This document shows, in pieces, positions 40,694 to 49,603 of a stretch of 50,408 nucleotides of DNA (the stretch's first letter is position 1; the number at the start of each line of letters is the position of its first letter). Made by a program: the position numbers and the translations under genes. The DNA comes from Acidobacteriota bacterium (GTDB taxonomy: Bacteria > Acidobacteriota > Terriglobia > UBA7540), in assembly GCA_003165315.1 (NCBI GenBank), contig PLSX01000242.1, forward strand, positions 1 through 50,408. The letters run 5' to 3'. The notes below the pieces were generated by a model. That model made no database searches. It saw nothing but the letters and a program-made list of their open reading frames with translations, and had not been told where the DNA came from.

Positions 40694-42031
40694 TCAGTGC
40701 CCGGAGGAGCTGGAGTTTTTGCGCCCGCTGAGGGCGTCCAATTGGCCGTTCATCTCTTCCGGGGGTTCCCCGCCCCGCATTCCTTGAGCCACAATAAGCT
40801 GGCGCGCCTCCCCGCGGAAGGCCGGCCATTTCCATCCGAATACCATCGAGCCCGCAATGCAGAGGGCGCCCCCCAAGGCCACAGTGAGAGGAGCTCCGAC
40901 GTGATGGGCAATTGCTCCCGCCGACAGTGCACCGAACGGAGCCATGCCCATGAACATCATGGAGTAAACCGACATCACGCGCCCGCGAAGAGCATCAGGC
41001 ACCATGGTTTGAATGAGGGTATTGGAACTCGCCATCTGAATCAGCATGCAAAAGCCCGCCGGCAGCAGCAGGGCCACAGAAAGCAGAAGGGACCGCGAGA
41101 ATGAAAACAGGATCAGGCTCAAGCCGAAGCCGGAGGAGGCAAAGATAATCCAGCGCCCCAAACCACGGACTTCGCGCCGCGCTGCCATCACCAACGTGGC
41201 AAGGAGCGCGCCCACACCGGTGGACCCCATCAGCAAGCCCAATCCACGCGCGTCCGAGTGCAGAATCTTGTCCGCGAAGACCGGCATCAGCACGGCATAA
41301 GGCATGCCCGTCAGGCTTACCAGTCCGAGTAGAAGCAGCAGGGCACGGATGGGGCCGGTGTGCCACACGAAGCGGAATCCTTCCAAAACGCTTTCCAGCC
41401 CCGAGACCGTGTGCACGGTGCGTTCACGCGGAGTGATTGTCATCAGAAGGAGGCCGATGATCACCGCAATGTAGCTGGCGCCGTTGGCAAAAAAGCACCA
41501 GCCTTCGCCAATGGCCGCAACGGTAATGCCGGCGATGGCGGGTCCCAGAATGCGGGCGCCGTTGAACATGGCGGAGTTCAGCGCGATGGCGTTGATCAGG
41601 TCTTCCGGAACCACCATTTCAATGATGAAGGCCTGACGCGTGGGAATATCAAACGCATTCACAACGCCCAGCAGCGCGGCCAGCAGCATGACTTCCCAAA
41701 CCCGAACGTTTCCAAGCAGAGTCAGTGCCGCAAGGATGAAGGCAAGCAACATCGATGTGGTTTGCGTGGCAATCACTGTGCGATGCCGACTGTGACGGTC
41801 GGCAAACAATCCCCCCAATGGGGCAAAAATGAAAATCGGAATCTGTCCCGAAAACCCCACCAACCCCAAAAGGAGCGGCGACTTGGTAAGCCGATAGACC
41901 AGCCACGCCTGGGCGATTGACTGCATCCAGGTGCCGATCAGGGAGATGATCTGGCCGCAGAAAAACAGACGGTAATTGCGGTGCCCCAACGCGCGGAACA
42001 TCGCGGGGAGCCGCGACACGGATTTTGTCAA
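40694..42031 (-). CDS. MFS exporter (EntS-like, MFS_3)
   Basis: 445 residues with about twelve hydrophobic segments. RALGHRNYRLFFCGQIISLIGTWMQSIAQAWLVYRLT is the classic start of the EntS/MFS_3 group. GGLFADRHSRHRTVIATQ is the loop 2-3 signature, and VVNAFDIPTRQAFIIEMV is also characteristic. Typical members export siderophores, drugs or other small molecules in exchange for protons. It is convergent with the GH92 gene (68-base gap between stops) and has no co-directional partners, so the substrate is unknown. The C-terminal tail (GEPPEEMNGQLDALSGRKNS) is soluble. Confidence 0.88.
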   Translation of the reverse strand: MTKSVSRLPAMFRALGHRNYRLFFCGQIISLIGTWMQSIAQAWLVYRLTKSPLLLGLVGFSGQIPIFIFAPLGGLFADRHSRHRTVIATQTTSMLLAFILAALTLLGNVRVWEVMLLAALLGVVNAFDIPTRQAFIIEMVVPEDLINAIALNSAMFNGARILGPAIAGITVAAIGEGWCFFANGASYIAVIIGLLLMTITPRERTVHTVSGLESVLEGFRFVWHTGPIRALLLLLGLVSLTGMPYAVLMPVFADKILHSDARGLGLLMGSTGVGALLATLVMAARREVRGLGRWIIFASSGFGLSLILFSFSRSLLLSVALLLPAGFCMLIQMASSNTLIQTMVPDALRGRVMSVYSMMFMGMAPFGALSAGAIAHHVGAPLTVALGGALCIAGSMVFGWKWPAFRGEARQLIVAQGMRGGEPPEEMNGQLDALSGRKNSSSSGH

Positions 42032-42319
42032 AACGGGTTCAGTATTCAGAGCCGCAGCCTTTTCTTTATGATGTCGAAAACACGATGTGAATCCATCATA
42101 TCCCTCATCTTTGAGGCAAACGCATTCGGAGAGGGAACGGTGATCAAAAGTGAGTTTTCAATCATCAGTCGTCAGCCATCAGTAAAGAAGTATGCAATCG
42201 GTTTTCAGGTAATTTGTTTGGAAAATGAAACGCACTATTTAGTAAGAAGGTCGGGGAAAAAATGATTGTACCCCTTGGGTCGAGCAAACTGGTTCTGCTG
42301 ATAACGGACAACTGACGAC

Positions 42320-43051
42320 CTACTGGGCAGGGGGGACGAAATCAATGCCGCAATCTTCGTTCAATCGCCGGGTGGCGGCCAGGTCCAGATCAGCCAGGGG
42401 AACTTGCCGCGTCCGCTGTTCGGAAAACACCCAAAGCGTATTGCCAAGGATGGCGTAGTTCTGAATCTCCATCTGGTGTCCGTCTCGGTAAACCAGAACG
42501 GTTGCAGGGATATTCTCTTCAGTTGCCTCGGGAGGCTCCGGAGCAGGTGCGCCGCGGAACTCACCTGCGGCCTGATCCTCGCGCATCATTTCCACTTCCG
42601 CCGACAGATTACCGACCTGCGCCGCGAGCTGAGGATCCTGTTCCGGTTCAGAAGCTGGCGGAGGAGCGTCCTCAGCTTCATACCCGGGCGTTGGAAACCA
42701 ACTGGGGTAGACAGGCTCAAAGCCTAATGAAGGATGCCCTGAATAAAATTGCCGACAATAAAGAGATCCGGAATAGGAGGGGTTCAAAAGGCATGTGGTC
42801 TGGCCGTAGTTGATCAGTGAAGTGCCCGTTACCGGCGGGAACGATAGATTTGGGAAAGAAGCGTTGGAGGTTGTCGACCTCGCCTGCCGGGAAGCACTAG
42901 GCCTTTGTGGCCCACCACTAACGCCCCGGTAATTTCGGTAATAATGTACAGGACCGGCAAATGAATGAGAAGCGCCTCGGCGCTGTGCATGCAAGCAAAG
43001 TGGTGTGAGCAAACTTGCTAGAACGACGGCGCAAATGAGCCGAGCACGCAT
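42320..43051 (-). CDS. Exported protein of unknown function with C-terminal YRDGH...LNED motif
   Basis: 243 residues. The N-terminal signal peptide is MRARLICAVVLASLLTPLCLHAQ. A low-complexity Ser/Arg/Pro region follows, then a short alpha-helical acidic stretch (EPEQDPQLAAQVGNLSAEVEMM). The C-terminal 60 residues (VLVYRDGHQMEIQNYAILGN, TLWVFSEQRTRQVPLADLDL, AATRRLNEDCGIDFVPP) form a compact block that I recall from other acidobacterial exported proteins (recall, not searched). No enzyme motif. It may be attached to the envelope. It is divergent from the membrane fusion protein gene. Confidence 0.7.
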   Translation of the reverse strand: MRARLICAVVLASLLTPLCLHAQRRGASHSFAGPVHYYRNYRGVSGGPQRPSASRQARSTTSNASFPNLSFPPVTGTSLINYGQTTCLLNPSYSGSLYCRQFYSGHPSLGFEPVYPSWFPTPGYEAEDAPPPASEPEQDPQLAAQVGNLSAEVEMMREDQAAGEFRGAPAPEPPEATEENIPATVLVYRDGHQMEIQNYAILGNTLWVFSEQRTRQVPLADLDLAATRRLNEDCGIDFVPPAQ

Positions 43052-43245
43052 GAAGTCATTCTAGCAAAAAACCCGAGTCAAGATATTTATGATTGAGTAT
43101 TTCCCCTTGGCCGGAATGGGCGCCCTGGTGCAAAATAGAAAGGGGCGCAGAGGATTCGCAAGGATACTCGCGCTCCTGTAAATTCTCCGCAGGACTTTGA
43201 AGTCTTTTTCAAAAACTTTTGGGGTTTTGAGGCATCAGAGTTCTT

Positions 43246-44484
43246 ATGCCGGCCGCCGACCTATCTTCGCTGAAAATTGACGACTCGCACCGCTCCGGCA
43301 GTTCGGGGGGAAAGGTCTGGCGCATCTTTGCCGCCTCCTTCGGTGTGCTGGTGCTGATTGCCGGGGGAGTTTTCGCTCTGCGGTCACGGAAGCCGGTGGT
43401 GGAGGTTGCGGAGGCGCGCGCGGTGAACACACAACAAGCGGAGACCCTGCTGAATGCCAGCGGCTACGTCACCCCCCGGCGGCGCGCCACGGTGGCAGCA
43501 AAGATTACCGGCCGCGTTACGAGCGTTTTGTTTGATGAAGGAATGAGCGTCCGTGAAGGCCAACTGCTCGCCACTCTGGACGACTCTGACGCCAGGCGAG
43601 CGCTCGATGCCGCCGTCGCTGACCGCAAATCGTCGCAAGCCGCCATCGCTGATTATCAGGTGCAGTTGAAATACGCGCAAATTTCGCTCCACCGCACGCA
43701 GGAGCTCCACGACGCTCAAGTGCAGAGCCAGGACGCGCTGGACATCGCCGGTACCAATGTGGACAGCCTCAAAGCCAAAATTACTCTGGCCAGGGATCAG
43801 GTGGAGGCTTCTGCAACCCGCATCGAGCAGGCCCAGCAGAACGTGGATAATTGCGTCATCCGGGCTCCCTTCAGCGGCATTATCGTCTCCAAAGACGCCC
43901 AGGTGGGCGAGATGGTTTCGCCCCTCTCCGCGGGCGGAGGCTTTACCCGCACCGGCATCGCGACCATCGTCGATATGAATTCGAATGAGATTGAAGTGGA
44001 TGTCAACGAGGCCTATATCGCCCGCGTTCAGCCGGGCCAGAAGGTAACGGCCACCCTTGACGCCTATCCCGACTGGCAAATCCCCAGTCATGTTCGAACC
44101 ATTATCCCCACCGCCGATCGGCAAAAGGCCACCGTCAAAGTCCGCATCTCCTTTGACAAGCTTGATCCGCGAATTCTTCCCGATATGGGAGTGAAAGTGG
44201 CGTTCCTCAGCGCCGCCCCCTCACAACCCAAGAGCAAAAGCGCGGATAAAGCCCCCTCGGCCAAGGCCATCATTCCCAGGAGCGCCGTGCATGGCGAAGG
44301 CGACGACGCCTTTGTGTTCGCGATACACGACGGGAAGGTGGAGCGCCGAGCCATCACCCTTGGCCGCGCAATCGCAACCGATGTGGAAGTTATTGCCGGG
44401 GTGAACGTGGGCGATGAACTGGTGGTGAGCGGAGCGGACAATCTCAGGGACAGCGAGCAGGTGGAAGTCCGCGCGCAGCAGTGA
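43246..44484 (+). CDS. Membrane fusion protein (HlyD-family efflux adaptor)
   Basis: 412 residues. One N-terminal membrane helix (VWRIFAASFGVLVLIAGGVFAL) anchors it. The lipoyl-type half-motifs are GRVTSVLFDEGMSVREGQLLATLD and CVIRAPFSGIIVSKDAQVGEMV. Between them lies an alpha-helical hairpin (DRKSSQAAIADYQVQLKYAQ...ARDQVEASATRIEQAQQNVD). The beta-barrel part includes VDVNEAYIARVQPGQKVTATLDAYPDWQ. It links the inner-membrane ABC permeases encoded downstream to an outer-membrane channel for export. It is encoded first in the series adaptor, ATPase, permease 1, permease 2, as in MacA-MacB systems. No outer-membrane channel gene is in the window. Confidence 0.9.
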   Translation: MPAADLSSLKIDDSHRSGSSGGKVWRIFAASFGVLVLIAGGVFALRSRKPVVEVAEARAVNTQQAETLLNASGYVTPRRRATVAAKITGRVTSVLFDEGMSVREGQLLATLDDSDARRALDAAVADRKSSQAAIADYQVQLKYAQISLHRTQELHDAQVQSQDALDIAGTNVDSLKAKITLARDQVEASATRIEQAQQNVDNCVIRAPFSGIIVSKDAQVGEMVSPLSAGGGFTRTGIATIVDMNSNEIEVDVNEAYIARVQPGQKVTATLDAYPDWQIPSHVRTIIPTADRQKATVKVRISFDKLDPRILPDMGVKVAFLSAAPSQPKSKSADKAPSAKAIIPRSAVHGEGDDAFVFAIHDGKVERRAITLGRAIATDVEVIAGVNVGDELVVSGADNLRDSEQVEVRAQQ

Positions 44485-44539
44485 AATGCAATAGACAATA
44501 GGCTGCAAGAAGTAGGCAGCCGGAAATATGGCGGGATAG

Positions 44540-44636
44540 GTCAAAAGGCAAAGGGCACAAGCCAAAAGGTGAATTCCCGCTGAACTCATCTCGAGCTTTA
44601 AGCCAAGTGAATCGGGTTTGACCTTTGCCTTTTGAC
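44540..44636. repeat. Inverted repeat in the adaptor-ATPase gap
   Basis: GTCAAAAGGCAAAGG (44540-44554) and CCTTTGCCTTTTGAC (44622-44636) are perfectly complementary arms 67 bases apart. It lies between two genes of one operon and may affect mRNA folding between them. Confidence 0.7.
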
Positions 44637-44688
44637 TTCCGAGTGTGGGCTGTTGGCTGTCGATTTCTCCCTGGCACAGGAGCAAACT

Positions 44689-45432
44689 ATGGTGACCGTC
44701 AATACAAGCGGTAATTCCACCGGCCTCATCCAGGTCCGTGGCCTCGATAAAACCTACCGGCGGGGTGGCGAACAGATCCACGTTCTGCAAGGCCTCAATC
44801 TGGACGTGGACAAGGGCGACTTCGTGGCTTTCATGGGACCGAGCGGATCCGGCAAGACCACTTTGCTCAATCTCCTTGGCGGCCTCGACGTCCCCTCCTC
44901 CGGAACGGTCTCCGTAGCGGGCGATGAAATCACTCACATGTCGAGCGGCAAGCTCACCGATTGGCGCGCCCGGCACGTCGGATTTGTCTTCCAGATGTAC
45001 AATCTCGTCCCGGTTCTCACCGCATCGCAGAACGTTGAGTTACCCTTGTTGCTCACGCGGCTTTCCCGGTCCCAGCGTCGCGAGCATGTGGAAGCGGCTC
45101 TCTCCATTGTTGGGCTGCCCGACCGCGCCCAGCATTTCCCCCGCCAGCTTTCCGGCGGACAGGAGCAGCGTGTGGCCATCGCCCGCGCCATTGTTTCCGA
45201 TCCTACATTCCTCCTCTGCGATGAGCCCACCGGCGACCTCGACCGCAAGAGCGCCGATGAAATCATGGCGCTGATTGAGGAGCTGGTGAATAAACATAAC
45301 AAGACCGTACTGATGGTCACGCACGATCCTCTGGTTGCGGCCCGCGCCCACATGGTGCTCCATCTGGAGAAAGGCGCATTGGTGGAGGCGGGCAAGCCGC
45401 GCGAGACTAGCGTGGCGGGAGGTGCGGCATGA
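44689..45432 (+). CDS. ABC transporter ATP-binding protein (MacB/LolD type)
   Basis: 247 residues from the ATG at 44689. Walker A is GPSGSGKTT, the Q-loop is VFQMYNLVPVLTASQNVELP, the signature is LSGGQEQRVAIARAI (LSGGQ), Walker B is FLLCDEPTGDLD and the H-loop is VTHD. The motif VFQMYNLVPVLTA is typical of ATPases paired with FtsX/MacB permeases. It powers the mechanotransmission cycle that pushes substrate through the adaptor. Its stop overlaps the start of permease 1 by four bases (ATGA), so translation is coupled. No fused permease is present, unlike MacB itself. Confidence 0.93.
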   Translation: MVTVNTSGNSTGLIQVRGLDKTYRRGGEQIHVLQGLNLDVDKGDFVAFMGPSGSGKTTLLNLLGGLDVPSSGTVSVAGDEITHMSSGKLTDWRARHVGFVFQMYNLVPVLTASQNVELPLLLTRLSRSQRREHVEAALSIVGLPDRAQHFPRQLSGGQEQRVAIARAIVSDPTFLLCDEPTGDLDRKSADEIMALIEELVNKHNKTVLMVTHDPLVAARAHMVLHLEKGALVEAGKPRETSVAGGAA

Positions 45433-46577
45433 AGTTCAGCCGTCTCATCTGGGCGAACCTTTTCCGCAAGAAAGTTCGTCTCGTCCTCACCCTTGGCTCA
45501 TTTGCCGTAGCCCTCTTTCTCTTCGCTTTTCTTGCCGTGGTCAAGGATGCCTTCAATCGCGGAGGCAGTGTCGCCAGCGCCAACCGGCTGGTCACCATCA
45601 ACCGCGTCTCCATCATCCAGCCCATCCCGCTTTCCTATCGCGACAAAATTTTGCGCATTCCGGGCGTTCAGAGCGTTACTCACGACAATTGGTTCGGAGG
45701 CGTCTACCAGGAGGAGAAAAACTTCTTCCCGCAGTTTGTAATCGATCCGGAAACTCAGCGCGAGGTTTTCTCCGAACTCTTAGTTTCCGACGACGAGTGG
45801 AATTCCTTCCTCAAGGACCGGCAGGGTGCAATTGTTGGCGCCAGTACCGCCAAACGGTTTGGCTGGAAGATTGGAGATCGGATTCCCATCAAGACAACCA
45901 TTTATGATGGCGGGGCCTGGGAGTTCGTTATTGACGGCATCTATCATGGCCGGACTCCTCAGGACGACGAAACACAGTTCTGGTTCCAATGGGACTATTT
46001 CGAGGAGCGCGTCCCTGAGCGCGATAAGGGTCAGGTGGGCTGGTACACGGTGAAGCTCAACTCGCCCGATGATGCTGTACGCGTATCCAAGGCCATTGAC
46101 GCCGAGTTCGCCAACTCCCCCTACGAGACCAAGACTGAAACTGAATCCGCTTTCGCCGCGAGTTGGGTGAAACAATTTGGCAACATTGAATTCCTCATCC
46201 TGGTGATCGGGAGCGTCGTTTTCTTCACCCTGCTTCTGGTCACAGGCAACACCATGGCAATTTCAGTGCGGGAGCGCACCGGTGAACTCGCCATTCTTAA
46301 AGCCATAGGATTCAAAGATGGTTCAATACTCTTCTTTGTGCTTGCGGAAGCTCTGGCCATCGCCTTATTCGGAGGCCTTCTAGGTCTGGGTCTTGCCTTG
46401 CTGGCCATTCCCGCTTTGGGGGGAGCATTGAGCGGTATGTTGCCCAGCTTGATTCTATCCAAATCGGTCCTGGCGGCGGGAATCGGGTTTGCCCTCCTGG
46501 TGGGAGCAACCAGCGGCCTCTTGCCGGGAATCGGTGCCATGCGTTTGCGCGTGGTGGAAGCATTTAGGAGAATCTAG
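45429..46577 (+). CDS. FtsX/MacB-type ABC permease 1
   Basis: 382 residues. An N-terminal membrane helix (RLVLTLGSFAVALFLFAFLAVV) is followed by a large periplasmic domain (about 45-250), then three more helices (FLILVIGSVVFFTLLLVTGN, FVLAEALAIALFGGLLGLGLALL, SVLAAGIGFALLVGATSGLLPGI). This four-helix MacB_PCD/FtsX layout is standard. Start overlaps the ATPase stop. RTGELAILKAIGFKD is the conserved coupling-helix region that contacts the ATPase. It pairs with permease 2 as a heterodimer. Confidence 0.9.
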   Translation: MKFSRLIWANLFRKKVRLVLTLGSFAVALFLFAFLAVVKDAFNRGGSVASANRLVTINRVSIIQPIPLSYRDKILRIPGVQSVTHDNWFGGVYQEEKNFFPQFVIDPETQREVFSELLVSDDEWNSFLKDRQGAIVGASTAKRFGWKIGDRIPIKTTIYDGGAWEFVIDGIYHGRTPQDDETQFWFQWDYFEERVPERDKGQVGWYTVKLNSPDDAVRVSKAIDAEFANSPYETKTETESAFAASWVKQFGNIEFLILVIGSVVFFTLLLVTGNTMAISVRERTGELAILKAIGFKDGSILFFVLAEALAIALFGGLLGLGLALLAIPALGGALSGMLPSLILSKSVLAAGIGFALLVGATSGLLPGIGAMRLRVVEAFRRI

Positions 46578-46579
46578 TC

Positions 46580-46745
46580 ATTTGGGATTTCAGATTTTGG
46601 ATTGGAGGATGGAATTTTGGAATTTGAATTTTGGACTGGCGATGACAGCTCAGAAGGAAAGGGATAAGCCGTACTTGCCCGCTTCGTGGGATGGGAGCTA
46701 CCCGAAGCGATCCAATCCAAAATCTAGAATCCAAAATCGAAAATA
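46580..46745. repeat. AT-rich inverted repeat between the two permease genes
   Basis: The left part reads GATTTCAGATTTTGGATTGG and the right part CCAATCCAAAATC then TAGAATCCAAAATC, complementary over about 15-20 bases with small changes. It is a common style of dispersed intergenic repeat. It separates the two permease genes that would otherwise be adjacent. Confidence 0.6.
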
Positions 46746-46749
46746 ATTC

Positions 46750-47919
46750 ATGGCCATACCTATCGTCTACAACTTGCGAAGTGTAAGGGCTCGCTGGACA
46801 TCCTCCATCGTAGCGGTATTGGGCATTGCCGGAACCGTAGGGGTCTTCGTCGCCATGCTCTCCCTCGCCCGCGGATTTCGCGCCACGCTGGTTTCATCGG
46901 GCTCGTATGACAATGCCATCGTGATGCGGGCCGGCGCAACGGCGGAGATGATGAGTGGCGTTACGCTGGACACAGTCAAGATCCTTCAGGATGAGCCAGG
47001 GGTGGCTCGTGTGAATGGAGCACCTCTGGTTACATCGGAAGTGGTTGTGGTGGCCCCCTTCCCTCTGCGCTCAACCGGCACGGACGCCAACGTGCAAGTG
47101 CGCGGCGTTTCGCCCAACGTCCTCACGGTCCGGCCCAACATCAGGATTATTCAGGGCCGTATGTTCCAGCCGGGTCTTTCTGAATTGGTCGTGGGCCGCT
47201 ATGCCACCAACAGCTATTCCGGCCTGACGGTGGGAAACCAGGTACGCTTCGGCGGCGGTGAATGGACGATTTCGGGAATATTCGACGCGGGCGGCTCGGC
47301 CTTTGATTCCGAGGTTTGGTGCGACAGCCGCGTCCTTGACGACGTTTATAAACGACCCACCAATATCTTCCAATCGGCCACAGTGCACTTGTCATCCCCC
47401 GACGCGTTCCAGAGTTTCAAAGATGCGGTCAGCAAGGATCCGCGCCTGAACGTGGATGTAACTCGTGAAATTGATTATTACGCCAAGCAATCGCAAATGA
47501 TGACGCGCCTCATCACGGTTTTGGGCGGCCTCGTCGCATTCGTCATGGGCATTGGCGCGATTTTCGGGGCTCTCAATACCATGTACTCTGCCGTCTCCGA
47601 ACGGGGCCGTGAAATTGCCGTCATGCGCGCGCTGGGGTTTGGCGCCGCTGCCGTCGTTTTCTCGTTCCTTGTTGAGGCATTGCTGATCTCCTTCGTGGGA
47701 GGAACCATTGGCTGCGCGGCGGTTCTGCCTCTCAACGGCTTCACAACCGGCGCCATGAACTGGCAGACTTTCTCTCACATGTCCTTCGCCTTTAAAATTA
47801 CACCGAACCTGCTGATGGGCGGAATCGTCTTCGCCCTCATCATGGGTGTGGCCGGTGGGTTGCTTCCGGCCATTCACGCGGCACTGAGGCCCATCTCCGC
47901 GGCGCTGCGCTCTTTGTGA
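46750..47919 (+). CDS. FtsX/MacB-type ABC permease 2
   Basis: 389 residues with the same layout as permease 1. Helix 1 is SSIVAVLGIAGTVGVFVAML, a periplasmic domain follows (about 40-260), and the C-terminal helices are VLGGLVAFVMGIGAIFGALN, FSFLVEALLISFVGGTIGCA and MGGIVFALIMGVAGGLLPAI. RGREIAVMRALGFGAAAV is the ATPase-contacting segment. Its periplasmic domain differs from permease 1, as expected of a heterodimer. It completes the efflux group. Substrate unknown (peptide, antibiotic or lipoprotein-like cargo are all possible). Confidence 0.9.
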   Translation: MAIPIVYNLRSVRARWTSSIVAVLGIAGTVGVFVAMLSLARGFRATLVSSGSYDNAIVMRAGATAEMMSGVTLDTVKILQDEPGVARVNGAPLVTSEVVVVAPFPLRSTGTDANVQVRGVSPNVLTVRPNIRIIQGRMFQPGLSELVVGRYATNSYSGLTVGNQVRFGGGEWTISGIFDAGGSAFDSEVWCDSRVLDDVYKRPTNIFQSATVHLSSPDAFQSFKDAVSKDPRLNVDVTREIDYYAKQSQMMTRLITVLGGLVAFVMGIGAIFGALNTMYSAVSERGREIAVMRALGFGAAAVVFSFLVEALLISFVGGTIGCAAVLPLNGFTTGAMNWQTFSHMSFAFKITPNLLMGGIVFALIMGVAGGLLPAIHAALRPISAALRSL

Positions 47920-48253
47920 TTGAACCGCAAATCCAAATTTCATCGACGTCGGGAGTGGATCGACGCCCCCCAACCCTGTCCCACGATGAGGGCGTTATTC
48001 GACCAAGTGGCTCTTATTGACCTTGCATCCAACTTTTCAAACCGAATTCGCTCGATGGGCTATCAACCACCTCAAAATCACCGGTGAGAGGCAGGCTTAT
48101 CAATTGGGATCGAAAATACCAAGCGACAGGCAAGGGAAACCTTATCAAGGGAAATTTCAATTGGAGGCGAAGGTTACTGACAAACACTCAGGGAAGCTGG
48201 ATGCCGTAACGCTGCCGCTGATGGTCAGCAGGTAAGTGCTGGTGGGAAGGCGT
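47920..48253. other. Intergenic region
   Basis: About 330 bases between convergent genes. A 72-codon frame (48017-48235) is present, but it has no ribosome-binding site or recognisable family, so I do not call it a gene. Confidence 0.4.
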
Positions 48254-49054
48254 TTAGGGGAAAAACTGATCACCGAGCCGCCGGCGAAAATCCCACTCCT
48301 TGGCAATATATGGCGAGTCATCGTGAACGCCCGTCACGGCTTGCTCAGCCTGGACGACATAGTTGTCTTCAGCGAGGAGGGCGATATGATGGTACTCCAT
48401 CGTCCCGGTTTTCTTGTTGACCCCTCCCCGGAAGAGGATATCGCCGGGTACGGCAGGGCTGTCGAGGTTGACTTCCTGCGTAGAATTGACCCATTGCTCG
48501 ATGTTGGCACTCCAAAGCTTGTCCTTGCTGTAGATATTGGGCGCGGTTTTGTTGAAGACGTAGTTGATGAAACCAATGCAGTCAAAGTGGCGTTTCCAGC
48601 GGCAATCCTCGCCCCAAACGATGCGGCCTTGATACCTCTCATCAATGTTTGAACCGATAACCACCCTCGGCGTGAGGTTTAGAAAATACGAACGCTTTTC
48701 GTCGGCGTAACCCAGCATGTACACCTTCCATCCCTCGGCGCGAAAGGTGGTGAGGAAGTCCCCCAAGTCCAGGTTCCACCTACCGGTCAGGTCGGAAGGT
48801 TGGACGATCGGTCCGTGGGCCTTTACGCACCGGCCCGCGCATACGTAGTAGCCCGAAACCGAACATTGCGCGGCATTGAGGCACGGTGAATGGGGATCCA
48901 ACGAAGGCCGGGCAAGGCTTACCGAGCCCGGCCGGTGTGGCGAACCGTCCTGGAAGCCGGGCGTAGCCCCTGCCGACCCCCAGAGATAATGCGACCCGTT
49001 AAAAGTACGCGCCAAGTCGATGACCTTTTGGCGCGCATCCAGCTTGCCAGCCAT
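48254..49054 (-). CDS. NlpC/P60-like cysteine peptidase, no signal peptide
   Basis: 266 residues. RTFNGSHYLWGSAGATPG near the N-terminus resembles the YxWGG entry motif. The likely catalytic Cys is C159 in HFDCIGFINYVF, and the His is H222/H223 in EYHHIALLAED, preceded by the family-typical PGDILF. These enzymes cut D-gamma-glutamyl-diamino-acid or related bonds in cell-wall peptides, or act as amidases. A Cys-rich insert (HSPCLNAAQCSVSGYYVCAG, C58 to C76) lies between the entry motif and the catalytic Cys and is not usual. There is no signal peptide or membrane helix, so cytoplasmic action or delivery by a secretion system are options. No immunity-like neighbour was recognised. Confidence 0.7.
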   Translation of the reverse strand: MAGKLDARQKVIDLARTFNGSHYLWGSAGATPGFQDGSPHRPGSVSLARPSLDPHSPCLNAAQCSVSGYYVCAGRCVKAHGPIVQPSDLTGRWNLDLGDFLTTFRAEGWKVYMLGYADEKRSYFLNLTPRVVIGSNIDERYQGRIVWGEDCRWKRHFDCIGFINYVFNKTAPNIYSKDKLWSANIEQWVNSTQEVNLDSPAVPGDILFRGGVNKKTGTMEYHHIALLAEDNYVVQAEQAVTGVHDDSPYIAKEWDFRRRLGDQFFP

Positions 49055-49545
49055 CTGTACCCAGTCTCTTATCAGGAGTTTCCGTTTTCAGTTTTCACCC
49101 TGCCGGAAATCTACACCCGTTCGCCCCTAAACTCAAGGTCAAGTCGAATTGTCAGTGCTCGGCCCTCACAGGGCACTGGAACGGGTCGCTTTTGTTTCTC
49201 CGCAAGATTCCAAAATTTGAAACTGACCCTCATTCGACCTTTTGCATCGCGCACTTCCCCTGCACCTGTCTCGCCTGCCGCTGAAATCTAATCCGGTCTG
49301 GCGTTCGCCAACACCGTAGGCAAAGGCCTCGATGCTTCGCTGGGTGGACCTCCACTGCCCGGTAGGTATGCGGTCCGCCACGCGGCTTGCCGGGTGATGT
49401 TGCATTGACCCGCGACGCACGAACGATCAAGTTCCTGCGCGCCGGACTCGCGACCCTGGACGGAGAGAGGTCGATGGGCCTTCCCGTTGAGCCATCCTTC
49501 GCCGCGGCTAGACCAAAAAATCCGCGATTCGGACATGATGTCTCT
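49055..49545. other. Intergenic region without recognised gene
   Basis: About 490 bases. Several overlapping short frames exist on the minus strand, but none has a known motif or a ribosome-binding site. No tRNA or palindrome of note was seen. Confidence 0.4.
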
Positions 49546-49574
49546 TGAAAGATGATAGCCTACTATGTATACTG
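49546..49574 (+). promoter_or_regulatory. Sigma70-type promoter
   Basis: TTGAAA (49546-49551), a 17-base spacer, and TATACT (49569-49574). It overlaps the first possible ATG at 49565 of the following frame, which moves the likely start to 49604. Confidence 0.65.
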
Positions 49575-49603
49575 AAAAGAGCAAGTCAGCCCGAGGCGCC
49601 GCC

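Noticed and set aside
48017..48235. 72-codon frame after the efflux operon
   Set aside because: No ribosome-binding site, no recognised family, and low confidence in coding character.
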